From: Rhodococcus zopfii NBRC 100606 = JCM 9919
GTDB taxonomy: Bacteria; Actinomycetota; Actinomycetes; Mycobacteriales; Mycobacteriaceae
NCBI RefSeq assembly: GCF_001895025.1
Contig: NZ_BCXI01000042.1
Coordinates: forward strand, 18,487-82,486
Direction of reading: 5' to 3'
DNA length: 64,000 bases
In this document: piece by piece, positions 17,325 to 25,332 of the stretch
How positions within the stretch are numbered: position 1 is the stretch's first letter
How the letters are laid out: the number at the start of each line of letters is the position of its first letter
Program-made: the position numbers and the translations under genes
The notes under the pieces: generated by a model
The model's input: the letters and a program-made list of their open reading frames with translations, nothing else
Database searches by the model: none
Told to the model about the DNA's origin: nothing

Positions 17325-18839
17325 GTGAGTTTCCGAAGTTGGCGCTTCCGAGACTCTGTTACTGCTTCCCCGAAGGGACTTACCTTGACCGGTACGTCTC
17401 AGGGTAGCGCACACCCTGAAATCGACTCAACCGTTCAGAGTTCGCTGACCTCCGGCGTGTCGTCCGAGGTCAGCGAGATCCCTACCTCCCGCCCGCAGCC
17501 CTTCGCTGACGGGGAGTGGGAGGCAATCGTCGCTGCCGCGGTGGCTGCGGTCGCCGAGATCGAAGCCGCTGAAGCACGGGACGACACCGCTGAAGCAGCG
17601 ATCTCCGCGCTGCTGGAAGCCCAGCCCACCGGCTCGCGCGGCGCTCTGATGTTGCCCGTCGCCCCTGGCGAGTCCGCGCAGATCCCGACCTGGCACAGCC
17701 GGGGGTATTGGCTGGCTCTGTGCGAGTGGATCGTCACCCACACCGACCGCGGACGCGCGGCCCTCCAGCGCCACGGCATCGCCGCGGCGACGTTCGTCCG
17801 GGGCTGTGCCGCACATGCCCAGGTCGCCGAGTCGGCAACCGGTCGACGGGTGTCCGCATGCCTGGATACCCTCGTCAGCCGATCCGGCCTCTCGGTCGAT
17901 CAGCTCAAGCGGTGCCGACGAGTGCTCAAGCTGCTCGAGCTCGGTGTCGAGCAGGCCCGGGGCAAGAAGCTCAACAACGTCGAGCGTGAGGCTGCCGCTC
18001 GCCTCTACGGGCTGATCCACGGCCATGCCCCTGTGCGGCTCCAGCGCGGCGCGGCGAGCGTGTGGTCGTTGTCCGCACCTCGTTGGGCCGTCGAGGCCAT
18101 GCCGGCGCCCGAGAAGAAGCCTCGGCCGCAGCGTCGGTCGCGCCGCCGACGGGCCCGCGCGCCCCGCGACTACGCAGCAACAGCAACTCGTCCAGTGTCG
18201 TCGACAACGCGCAGGTCAGCTGGCACCGCACCCCAATCCCCTAGTGGTTCTTTTCCCCTGGATCTTTCCGCTAGGAAAGATCACCAAGCGCGCGAGCGCG
18301 CAGGCGTAGAGAACTCGATCTCCATGACTGTCCGGCCGCTCGCACTTCAGCGAGCAGCCGCTGAGCTGGTCGAACGCATCCCCGCACTGCGTGGCAGCGT
18401 CGGCGTCGACAATCTGACCGGACATCGGCGGGGGCATATCGGGTCGGTCTGCGATCTGCTGGTCGACGCCGGAATCGATACCGATCGATGGACGGGGATC
18501 GACATTGCTCAGGCCCTGACGCTCGATGGTGCTACCCGAGGTTGGACATGGCCGACAGCGGAGTCGATGACCTCGCCGTTGCGGCTGGTGGCCTTCAGGC
18601 TGACCCAGCTGGCGTGGTCCGATCCTTCCCCCACCGAGCGCAAGATTCGTGGTCGTGGGCTTCTCGGAGAGACCCCTACGGCCACCGCGCACCGGCTGGT
18701 CCGGGCCCGCCGCAGCGCTCTGGACGAAGCTGCAACGACCCAGGCTCCCCCGGCGTCTGTCGAGCATCGGAAGGCGCTGCGGGCACAGTTCGCGGCGGAG
18801 TTGGCAGCTCGGAAAGCAGGCGCGGCTCAGACTGCATGA
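17325..18839 (+). CDS. Putative plasmid replication initiator (Rep)
   Basis: A frame of 504 residues. The exact start is uncertain: the GTG at 17325 opens the frame but has no clear ribosome site, and the first 50 residues look non-conserved. Residues 110-240 are helical with SRSGLSVDQLKRCRRVLKLL, likely a winged-helix or HTH region. A basic linker (about 260-300, RPQRRSRRRRARAPR) follows, then a second helical domain with an arginine-rich end. I call it Rep because it is a large basic protein with possible DNA-binding helices just upstream of iterons and parAB, a usual plasmid order. No catalytic motif is visible. Confidence 0.55.
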   Translation: MSFRSWRFRDSVTASPKGLTLTGTSQGSAHPEIDSTVQSSLTSGVSSEVSEIPTSRPQPFADGEWEAIVAAAVAAVAEIEAAEARDDTAEAAISALLEAQPTGSRGALMLPVAPGESAQIPTWHSRGYWLALCEWIVTHTDRGRAALQRHGIAAATFVRGCAAHAQVAESATGRRVSACLDTLVSRSGLSVDQLKRCRRVLKLLELGVEQARGKKLNNVEREAAARLYGLIHGHAPVRLQRGAASVWSLSAPRWAVEAMPAPEKKPRPQRRSRRRRARAPRDYAATATRPVSSTTRRSAGTAPQSPSGSFPLDLSARKDHQARERAGVENSISMTVRPLALQRAAAELVERIPALRGSVGVDNLTGHRRGHIGSVCDLLVDAGIDTDRWTGIDIAQALTLDGATRGWTWPTAESMTSPLRLVAFRLTQLAWSDPSPTERKIRGRGLLGETPTATAHRLVRARRSALDEAATTQAPPASVEHRKALRAQFAAELAARKAGAAQTA

Positions 18840-18852
18840 TTCCCGAGACCAA

Positions 18853-18891
18853 GGGGACGTGTCGTCAGTACAGGTAAACGCCATTTTTAGG
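18853..18891 (+). repeat. Dispersed 38-bp element, copy 4
   Basis: GGGGACGTGTCGTCA, then GTACAGGTAAACGC, then CATTTT; it begins 13 bases after the rep stop. Its spacer is one base shorter than in other copies. Confidence 0.65.
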
Positions 18892-19006
18892 ATCAAAGGG
18901 CCTGATGTTGGACGGTGTGACGTCCCACAGTCACCATCAGAGAGTGAATAGGCTGCGGAACAAGACCCGCTGAGCCCGAAAACGAGCAAGAGGACGGAGC
19001 AGTGCC

Positions 19007-19618
19007 ATGAGCGCCAGAAGGACCACCCGCTCACACCCCCGCGTCCTCGTCAGCCGAACCCTCGACGAGCCCAGAAGGGTCTCACGCACCGCGGACTCGA
19101 TCAGGGACCGACTCAGGACCGGGGCGCAACTGGTCCTCGTCGCGACCGGTGATCAGATCATCGAGCTTTCCGACAAGGAGCTGGCGGGAGCAGGACAGCA
19201 ATGGACGCTGCGCATCGTCGGTATGTCGAGGGTTCGCATCCACCTGAACACTCCCCTGCCGGCTACAGCGCAGATCGTGGCGACGGACCGCGCATTCGTC
19301 GAAGTTACCGGTCACGTGACGGTTCACGCCTATACCCACGCCACGGTGCACGCGTTCGACGAATGCACCGTTCACGCCAGGAACGTCGCCGCCGTCAGCG
19401 CCTGCGATTCCTCGGCAGTGGTAGCCGTGGACGACACGGTGATCACCGCCTACGACAGCGCCCGTGTGTACGCGAGCGATCGCGCGTGGGTCATCGCAGC
19501 CGACTCCACCTCGGTGCACCTCTCCGGGGACGCGCACGCCTCGGTGGTGCGTGGGGTCCGCGTGACCGGGCCGGCGCGATCGAACCTGCACGTGGCCCCG
19601 TCCGCGATGCACGGATAG
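19007..19618 (+). CDS. Beta-solenoid-like octapeptide-repeat protein
   Basis: A protein of 203 residues. The ATG at 19007 has GGAG 9 bases upstream. Residues 1-95 have a basic start and an alpha/beta region. From about residue 100 there are roughly ten tandem eight-residue repeats of the form xVxAxDxA (for example TVHAFDEC, AVSACDSS, AVVAVDDT, RVYASDRA), with alternate hydrophobic residues, the pattern of a right-handed beta-helix. It has no signal peptide, so it is probably intracellular. Function is unknown; short solenoids of this kind occur in actinobacterial plasmid and phage proteins. It lies between rep and the partition locus. Confidence 0.65.
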   Translation: MSARRTTRSHPRVLVSRTLDEPRRVSRTADSIRDRLRTGAQLVLVATGDQIIELSDKELAGAGQQWTLRIVGMSRVRIHLNTPLPATAQIVATDRAFVEVTGHVTVHAYTHATVHAFDECTVHARNVAAVSACDSSAVVAVDDTVITAYDSARVYASDRAWVIAADSTSVHLSGDAHASVVRGVRVTGPARSNLHVAPSAMHG

Positions 19619-19632
19619 GCACCGATACCCGC

Positions 19633-19662
19633 GCCCATAGAGCCCATATGGGAACTATGGGC
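19633..19662. promoter_or_regulatory. Three CCCATA boxes downstream of the solenoid gene
   Basis: GCCCATAG, CCCATATGGG (perfect palindrome, 19643-19652) and CTATGGGC lie within 30 bases, about 350 bases upstream of parA. Bases 19663-19830 hold no gene. Confidence 0.55.
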
Positions 19663-19841
19663 ACTCGGCGTGTCTCCACTCCCCCGCTCGTAGAAGCCGC
19701 GATCGCTGCTGCGCCTACCCGTCCGGATACTCGGATACCCCGCCCAAGGGGAGCGAACAAAAGAGCAGGTAAGGGCATATTTCCCATGCTTTGATCAGTG
19801 GGGCTGACGCTATATGCCAAGCCGGTAGCTGAGCTATTGGT

Positions 19842-19931
19842 AGCTACCGGTAGATCAGCTACCTGTAGATCAGCTACCTGTAGATCAGCTACCGGTAGAT
19901 CAGCTACCCGTAGATCAGCTACCCGTAGATA
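19842..19931. repeat. Six tandem 15-bp iterons upstream of parA
   Basis: Six head-to-tail units AGCTACCNGTAGATC start at 19842, 19857, 19872, 19887, 19902 and 19917; a degenerate seventh may precede them at 19827. Only the middle base varies (G, T, T, G, C, C) apart from the final base of the last unit. CTACCGGTAG is a perfect 10-bp palindrome. An AT-rich stretch (19932-19979) follows. A centromere-like site for the RHH-type partner of ParA, or a replication origin, are both reasonable. Confidence 0.85.
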
Positions 19932-19980
19932 GAATCACCTAACATCAAGTAATCAGAGAGAATATAAGCTAATATTAGTG

Positions 19981-19990
19981 CCCATATGGG
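19981..19990. promoter_or_regulatory. CCCATATGGG operator candidate at the parA start
   Basis: A perfect 10-bp palindrome 19 bases before the parA ATG, overlapping where RNA polymerase or the ribosome would bind. This position suits autorepression of parAB. Confidence 0.55.
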
Positions 19991-20008
19991 AATGGGAGAG
20001 GAGAGACT

Positions 20009-20797
20009 ATGACGATCACCGCGATTGCCAACCTCAAAGGCGGCGTCGGCAAGACGACCATCGCCAACGGTCTGGCACACGCTGCGGCCGCCAGCGGCAA
20101 GTCCTGCCTGCTGGTCGATGCCGACATGCAGGGCAACTCGACGAAGCATCTGACCGGATACTCGGCGGCGGAGCCTGCGCCGCATTCGCTCGCCGACGTG
20201 CTCGACCGCAGCATCGACCTGCCTGCCCGCGAGGCGATCGTCCCTGCGCGACGCGAGGAGATCGACGTTCTGCCCAGCGGCTTCGGTGAGTTGCAGGCCG
20301 TCAGCGACCAACTCGGTACCAAGGCCGGGGGAGAGATGGCGTTCGCGCGGGCCCTCAAGCAGGTCTCCGGCGACTACGACCACATCCTGATCGACTGCCG
20401 CCCGGCCATCGACCTCGTTTCGCGTAGCGCTCTGTACGCAGCGGACAACGTCCTGATCGTGGTGCAGCCCGAGCAGGACGCGCTCGACGGACTCGACGCA
20501 ATCCGCGACGCCATCGAGGACATAGCCAAGTACATGGACAAGGTGCTCCCCATCGCCGGTGTCGTCGTCAACCGGGTCGACGGCCGCCGCGGCGACCATG
20601 CCAAGACTCTCGACTACCTCAAGCAGTACGCGGCCGAGGACGGGATCGACCTGCTCGGCGACCCAATTCCTCAGCTCGCCGACATTTCCAAGCTCACGAC
20701 CGTCGGAATGGGATTCGACCAGCACCCCAAGTCGCCGGCCTGGGCCCGCAACCTCCACACGACATTCACCGAGATCCTGGAGAAGGTGGCTCACTGA
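20009..20797 (+). CDS. parA: ParA plasmid-partition ATPase
   Basis: A protein of 262 residues, normal size for a small (type Ib-like) ParA without an N-terminal HTH. The ATG at 20009 has GGAGAG upstream. It has the deviant Walker A KGGVGKTT at residues 9-16, Walker A' LLVDADMQGNS and Walker B HILIDCRPAID. VNRVDGRRGDHAKTL is the usual late conserved segment. It drives segregation of the plasmid together with the overlapping downstream DNA-binding protein (ATGA at 20794-20797) and the six iterons upstream. CCCATATGGG boxes flank the operon and probably control it. Confidence 0.95.
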   Translation: MTITAIANLKGGVGKTTIANGLAHAAAASGKSCLLVDADMQGNSTKHLTGYSAAEPAPHSLADVLDRSIDLPAREAIVPARREEIDVLPSGFGELQAVSDQLGTKAGGEMAFARALKQVSGDYDHILIDCRPAIDLVSRSALYAADNVLIVVQPEQDALDGLDAIRDAIEDIAKYMDKVLPIAGVVVNRVDGRRGDHAKTLDYLKQYAAEDGIDLLGDPIPQLADISKLTTVGMGFDQHPKSPAWARNLHTTFTEILEKVAH

Positions 20798-21216
20798 TGA
20801 GTGGCATTCCTGAACCCACACGTCCGGCTCCGCGCCGGTCCCGCAACACGTTCGAGCAAGCAGCGCAATCGATGAAGGCGGGCGATGCAACGTCCGCAAC
20901 GCCTGCAACGCAGCGTGTCGCCGCGGTGTCTGCACCTGTTGCACAAGTGCGTCCCGCAACGACGGAGCCTGTTGTGCAACAGGACGCAACGTCTCAGAAG
21001 AGGCGCAAAGCCGCAACGACGGACATCCTGTTGTCACTCTCGGAGGATCTGAAGAAGCGGATGGTTGCGACGCTTGAGCACACCCGTCCGCGCACGGGCA
21101 TCACCAGCCAGCAGCAGTTCATTCGCACCGCGATCGACCTGCTGTGCGAGCGCCTGGAAGGCGAGTTCAACAATGGCGAGGCGTTCCCTCCGCCCGTCGA
21201 GAGCGTCAATCTATAA
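20797..21216 (+). CDS. ParB-like RHH centromere-binding protein
   Basis: A protein of 139 residues whose ATG overlaps the parA stop. The first 70 residues are a disordered Ala/Thr/Gln-rich linker. The C-terminal part, TTDILLSLSEDLKKRMVATL and then TGITSQQQFIRTAIDLLCERL, reads as a ribbon-helix-helix DNA-binding domain, the usual partner of small ParA ATPases. The likely targets are the palindromic iterons at 19842-19931. The linker DNA is dense in GTTGCR/YGCAAC hexamers. It has no sequence likeness to classical ParB with an HTH; the call rests on operon position and the RHH pattern. Confidence 0.8.
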   Translation: MSGIPEPTRPAPRRSRNTFEQAAQSMKAGDATSATPATQRVAAVSAPVAQVRPATTEPVVQQDATSQKRRKAATTDILLSLSEDLKKRMVATLEHTRPRTGITSQQQFIRTAIDLLCERLEGEFNNGEAFPPPVESVNL

Positions 21217-22229
21217 CCCATATGGGTCATAGGGGATATGAGTGTGAATATGGGCAGTAGGACGGTCTGCAACGCCTCTACCAGCACTGTTGCGCGATTG
21301 CGCAACGTCGAATCCTCAGACAGCCAAGATGCAACGAGACCCCACCGGCTGGCACCCGGCAGGGCCTCTGCGACCGGGACCACCGTGGAAGGAAACCCCG
21401 ATCAATGACTGACCTTAATCTCCGCGCAGCACGCATTCAGCTGTACGGGCTGATCGCGGCTCTGGTGTTCGCGATCGCCGTCGCTATCGGCCTCACGGCG
21501 GGCGCATTCACGCTCAGCTTCTCCGTGTTGCGTGACCTCGCAACGCAGGGCCTCATGCCGGCGCAATGGGCCTGGATCTTTCCCGCGATCGTTGACGGCG
21601 CGATCCTCGGTGCAACAATCGCCGTGGTCGTCCTGAGCAAGATCAACGGCAGTGACGAGGGCAAGAAGTTCTTCCTCTGGCTGCTCGTTGCGGTGGTGTG
21701 CATCAGTGTGGTCGGCAACGCGTTCCATGCCTACCAGGCCGCCCAGGAAGCCGCCCGCAAGATCGCCCGAGGGATCGACATCGGGTTCACGCCCCTCTCC
21801 CCGGCGGCGGCCGCGGCCATCGCCGTCATCCCGCCGCTGCTGGTCCTCGCTTTCAGCCACGGCATCGGCATCCTCATCAAGGCGATCGGCAACGCCTACG
21901 CCGAGTACAACGAGCTGGTCAACGCCGTTGTTGCATCCGCGGACGCAACAACCGAGACCGTTGCGTGGCAAGACGAGCCGATTGCATCCGTTGGCGAACC
22001 GATCCTCGATTCCTCCGCGGTGGGTGCAGTGCGGAAGCCGGATGTGGTGAACGATCCTTCCGAGAGTGCCGCCGGCGCGTACATCGAGACGCCCGTGACG
22101 CTGTTCCAAGTCCATAACGTTGCGCCTGTTGCACCGGCAATTGCACCTGTTGCGCCCTCTGTTGCGCGCGTTGCACCTGACGTGCACGACGTTGCACAGC
22201 CCGCGGCCGTTGCGGCCGACTACGCAACG
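20886..22229. repeat. About 30 copies of the hexamer GTTGCR (YGCAAC) inside and between genes
   Basis: Copies run through the parB linker (near 20887, 20895, 20904, 20956, 20988, 21009), the intergenic region (21269, 21291, 21301, 21331) and DUF2637 (21526, 21540, 21688, 21927, 21959, and eight between 22119 and 22227). In the last stretch the repeated Val-Ala pairs use GTT for Val, although the gene otherwise prefers GTC or GTG. The DNA word therefore seems selected, not just the peptide. Confidence 0.6.
21216..21253. promoter_or_regulatory. CCCATATGGG boxes between parB and DUF2637
   Basis: ACCCATATGGGT (perfect 12-bp palindrome, 21216-21227), then CATAGGGG and ATATGGGC. The first overlaps the parB stop codon. 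The DUF2637 gene begins at 21405, and the 188 bases between hold no gene. Confidence 0.55.
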
Positions 22230-22535
22230 AGCGCACTGGACGCAGACAGCGCACCGGAGGAACCGGAGCAGACCACCGAAGCGCTCCTCGAATTCATCGA
22301 GCAGGCTCCCGGACTCTCCACGCAGGTCCGGGCGACCGCGCGTCTGAAGATCCTCGACCCGGACATGACGTTTGCGGCCATCGCTGAGCTGACCGGCGGG
22401 GTGGCGGCCAGCACCGCAATGCGCCGCTACAACAAAGCGGAGGAAGCAGCCTTCGCCGCGGGATTCACGATGCCTCCGCTGCCCGACCTCGGGCAGCAGG
22501 TTTTCGACGAGGACCGAGAGCTGGTGACCTCCTGA
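21405..22535 (+). CDS. DUF2637-family membrane protein (plasmid spread-type)
   Basis: A protein of 376 residues. The ATG at 21405 has AAGGAAACC about 12 bases upstream. Four hydrophobic helices fill residues 10-165: LIAALVFAIAVAIGLTAG, WIFPAIVDGAILGATIAVVV, FFLWLLVAVVCISVVG and AAAAIAVIPPLLVLAFSHGI. This is the DUF2637 pattern found on Streptomyces and Rhodococcus plasmids, where such proteins help intercellular plasmid spread. The C-terminal half is a Val/Ala/Pro-rich linker and a small HTH-like end (MTFAAIAELTGGVAASTAMR). It overlaps the next gene (TGATG). Confidence 0.85.
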   Translation: MTDLNLRAARIQLYGLIAALVFAIAVAIGLTAGAFTLSFSVLRDLATQGLMPAQWAWIFPAIVDGAILGATIAVVVLSKINGSDEGKKFFLWLLVAVVCISVVGNAFHAYQAAQEAARKIARGIDIGFTPLSPAAAAAIAVIPPLLVLAFSHGIGILIKAIGNAYAEYNELVNAVVASADATTETVAWQDEPIASVGEPILDSSAVGAVRKPDVVNDPSESAAGAYIETPVTLFQVHNVAPVAPAIAPVAPSVARVAPDVHDVAQPAAVAADYATSALDADSAPEEPEQTTEALLEFIEQAPGLSTQVRATARLKILDPDMTFAAIAELTGGVAASTAMRRYNKAEEAAFAAGFTMPPLPDLGQQVFDEDRELVTS

Positions 22536-24346
22536 TGACAGGACAGGACAGCGACGCGGATCAGTTCACCCTCTTCGGCATCGAGGAAGACCACGATCTC
22601 GAAGCGGCAGCAGCACCCCAGCCGGAGCCCGTGACCTTCCCTGCTGAGGAGGCCGCACCCGCCGCAACCGAAGCGAGCGAACCGGAAGTCGCCGAGGACA
22701 CCGGCGTCGAGGAAGTGGGGGAGGAGACGGCGCAGGAGCCGCGCCCGTGGGAGTCGCTGCCGGTCACCAACGACGCTGACGGCCACGCCCTCATCGTCAC
22801 CGCCGAAGCCACCTACAGCCCGTCCGGTGCTCGACTGACCGGCCCGGTCGACACCATCGACAAGCTGGACAAGCTGATCCACTGGGCGGCCCTGACCCCG
22901 CACGGCCTCACCGCCCAGGTGTGGTTCGTCGGCATCGACTCCTGCGCCCAGCTCGGCTGGACGATCGATCCCGGCAGCGAAGACGACGTCGACGACCTCG
23001 AACAGCTCCGCCGCCGTGCGGCCCAGGACCTGACCCAGGCCATCGCCGCGACCCTGCCGCCGCTCACTGCCGCCGGCTGGGAGCTGCGCGGCGATCCCGG
23101 CTTCGTCGTGCACCTCAAACGGCAGATTGGCAAGGCCACCCAGATGGTCGACCTGATCCTCGAACCGTACGTGTGGACGTACTGGAACAAGGACTTCGGC
23201 TGGGGCAACCGCGTCGGCGACATGGGCATCCTCGGCAACCCCACCGCCGGCACCTACCTGCCCGACGACGACCTACCCGCAGCCCGCGAACTCGGCCGCC
23301 GCCTCGCCTGGTCCGCCCAGCACCTCGGCACCCTGCCCGGCCCCACCCCGGCCCGCACCGGCGCCGCGATCCTCGACAAGATCCGCCGCGAACGCACCCA
23401 GCGCGGGAAGGGCATCGTCGTCACCGCCGCCGGTCCGGTCCCACCGATCGACGGGGCCCCCCGCGGCGACCTGGAACCGGCCGCCGGCTGGTCCCGGGTC
23501 CCCGACAGCGACGACGTCGACGACGCCACCCGGCTGGTCACCATCGACCAACGCGCCGCCTACCTGGCCTCGGCCGGGATGCTCTCGTTCGGATACGGCC
23601 GGGTGCGGAACCTTGTCGGCGCCGACGCCGCCGACGCAGCTGCAACCGACAAGCCGGCCTTCGGGATCTGGCGCGTCACGTTGCCTGCGGCCGGTCAGTA
23701 CGCCCTGCCGGCCAAGCTGCCGCTGCCGCACCCGGCGATGCTCGACGACCAGCCGGTCCAGACGTGGATCACCACCATCAGCCTGGAGGGGCTGTGCGCG
23801 CCGATCGCCGACGGCGGGATGGGCCTGGACATCGACGACCTCGATGTCACCGAGGCGTGGGTCTACGAGGAACAGGGCCGGGCCCTGGACAAGTGGGCGA
23901 AGATCCTGCGCGAGGCCCGGACCGTCGCGGTCGAGACCGGGGACGTGGCGATGAAGCGATTCCTCGGGGCCTGCTACAAGGGCTACGTGGGCCGGATGGT
24001 CAACCCCGACATGTGGACCGCCACCCGGATGCAGCACCACCACCAGCCGCTGTGGCGGGCCGCGATCATGGCGCACTGCCGCTGGCGCGGCCGCCGGGTT
24101 GCGATGCGCATCGCCCGCGAGACCGGCCGCTGGCCGATCCGCACCATGACCGACTCCTGGGTGTACCTACTGGGGGAGGACCAGAACATCGCCGACGACA
24201 GTGCCGCCCTCGGGAAGATGACCCTGGAAAAGCAGGTGGAGCTGACCGACGAGATGCTCCTGTCCTTCGCGGCCGCCGAGACCACCCACGAGATCCGGCT
24301 CGCGATCGCCGCGGCCTACGGCACCGACACCGACGAGGGGGAGTAG
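22535..24346 (+). CDS. Protein with family B DNA polymerase-like motifs A, B and C
   Basis: A protein of 603 residues. The first 75 residues are acidic and disordered. In the C-terminal half I see TIDQRAAYLASAGMLSFGYG, with D338, Y343 and YG at 354-355; this matches motif A of phi29-type polymerases including the D-to-YG distance. MKRFLGACYKGYVG (474-486) fits motif B, Kx3NSxYG. RTMTDSWVYLLG fits motif C, with D540 in the second Asp position; the first Asp of DTD is Met. Both metal-ligand Asp are therefore kept. I see no clear exonuclease motifs. It is translationally coupled to DUF2637 and directly abuts an HTH gene. It may be a plasmid polymerase, for instance for protein-primed ends, but a non-enzymatic relative is possible. 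Confidence 0.55.
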   Translation: MTGQDSDADQFTLFGIEEDHDLEAAAAPQPEPVTFPAEEAAPAATEASEPEVAEDTGVEEVGEETAQEPRPWESLPVTNDADGHALIVTAEATYSPSGARLTGPVDTIDKLDKLIHWAALTPHGLTAQVWFVGIDSCAQLGWTIDPGSEDDVDDLEQLRRRAAQDLTQAIAATLPPLTAAGWELRGDPGFVVHLKRQIGKATQMVDLILEPYVWTYWNKDFGWGNRVGDMGILGNPTAGTYLPDDDLPAARELGRRLAWSAQHLGTLPGPTPARTGAAILDKIRRERTQRGKGIVVTAAGPVPPIDGAPRGDLEPAAGWSRVPDSDDVDDATRLVTIDQRAAYLASAGMLSFGYGRVRNLVGADAADAAATDKPAFGIWRVTLPAAGQYALPAKLPLPHPAMLDDQPVQTWITTISLEGLCAPIADGGMGLDIDDLDVTEAWVYEEQGRALDKWAKILREARTVAVETGDVAMKRFLGACYKGYVGRMVNPDMWTATRMQHHHQPLWRAAIMAHCRWRGRRVAMRIARETGRWPIRTMTDSWVYLLGEDQNIADDSAALGKMTLEKQVELTDEMLLSFAAAETTHEIRLAIAAAYGTDTDEGE

Positions 24347-25141
24347 ATGGCACTGCACCTACCGACGCCACGATCGAAATCCGTGCCGCAGAAGACGACA
24401 GGCCTCGACGGCATGAACGTCACGGTTGCCGCTGCGGCGGCCGAGGGTATCGCCAGGGCGCAGGAAACCAGCCGGGGTCTGGCGGGCCTGACCGCGCGAG
24501 TCTCGGTCCGGCAGTTGCGCCGGGAGATCGGCAACGACGGGCTGCGGCAGGCCGCGATCGATGCCGGCCGCACCCCGCCCTCGGACCGGACGCTGCGCCG
24601 CTGGGTGCAGCAGGACCGCATCCCACACGCCGAGACGGCCGAGTTGGCGCAGCGCCGCGCCGCGATCTCACGTCTCGGTGGTGTCGATGCCGTGGCGCAG
24701 CGGATCGGTCGCAGCTCGTCGTCGGTGCGTAAGTACATGTCGGGCAAGACCAACGAGTTGCGCAACGATGCGAACTCCAAACTCAAAGAAGCCAAAGCGA
24801 CGGACACCATGCGCAAGGCAGGAGTTCTCCGACCGGACGGGACACCGAAGGTCGCCACCATCCGGGTCACCGGCCGTGTCCACGTCCGCAACGGCGACGA
24901 GGCTGGCTACGACTACCGCACCCGCACACTGGACTTCGGGAACTCGGACGTCCCATTCAGCGCCGAGGAGTCACGGCAGATCGCAGCAGCCCTGGCCAAC
25001 GACGACCAGGCTCGGGTGGTGGCGATCCTCGAACGCCATGCCACCCTCGACTACCCGGAGAACAAGGGCTTCGATATCTACGGCGACCAGTTCGGATTCC
25101 ACTTCGACGCCATCGACAAGCTCGACGTCACCTGGCACTGA
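24347..25141 (+). CDS. HTH DNA-binding protein next to the polymerase-like gene
   Basis: A protein of 264 residues; its ATG directly follows the previous stop. Residues 40-80 contain RQAAIDAGRTPPSDRTLRRW and residues 90-125 contain GGVDAVAQRIGRSSSSVRKY, both HTH-like. The second resembles the recognition region of Streptomyces Tpg-type terminal proteins in general pattern (AVAQRLG, then a helix with RxYxxG). The C-terminal 120 residues are an alpha/beta domain with GRVHVRNGDEAGYDYRTRTL and FGFHFDAIDKLDVTW. It may deliver the polymerase-like protein to DNA. No homology is proven. A strong terminator follows. Confidence 0.6.
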   Translation: MALHLPTPRSKSVPQKTTGLDGMNVTVAAAAAEGIARAQETSRGLAGLTARVSVRQLRREIGNDGLRQAAIDAGRTPPSDRTLRRWVQQDRIPHAETAELAQRRAAISRLGGVDAVAQRIGRSSSSVRKYMSGKTNELRNDANSKLKEAKATDTMRKAGVLRPDGTPKVATIRVTGRVHVRNGDEAGYDYRTRTLDFGNSDVPFSAEESRQIAAALANDDQARVVAILERHATLDYPENKGFDIYGDQFGFHFDAIDKLDVTWH

Positions 25142-25153
25142 GTCGACCGACCG

Positions 25154-25185
25154 GGGACCGCCGAGCCATGTGGCTCGGCGGTCCC
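25154..25185 (+). terminator. 14-bp perfect stem-loop terminator
   Basis: GGGACCGCCGAGCC-ATGT-GGCTCGGCGGTCCC followed by GTCGTATCT. It ends the maintenance operon that starts at DUF2637. Bases 25186-25255 hold no gene. Confidence 0.85.
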
Positions 25186-25255
25186 GTCGTATCTCACGAA
25201 AAATCTAAATTGCGCGTAATTGTGCTGGTCAAGGCTCATTAGAGGGCCTGTGGAC

Positions 25256-25282
25256 GGGGGACCCCCCTTGGGGGAAAACGTC
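25256..25282 (+). promoter_or_regulatory. Shared transfer box upstream of the cutinase gene
   Basis: GGGGGACCCCCCTTGGGGG then AAAACGTC, about 50 bases before the ATG at 25333. It is the third copy of the box that precedes the TcpA-like gene and the channel operon. Confidence 0.55.
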
Positions 25283-25332
25283 GAAGTAGGTGAACGTAGG
25301 CCCACGTGTTCCTTCCGGTAATCGAGGTGCTC

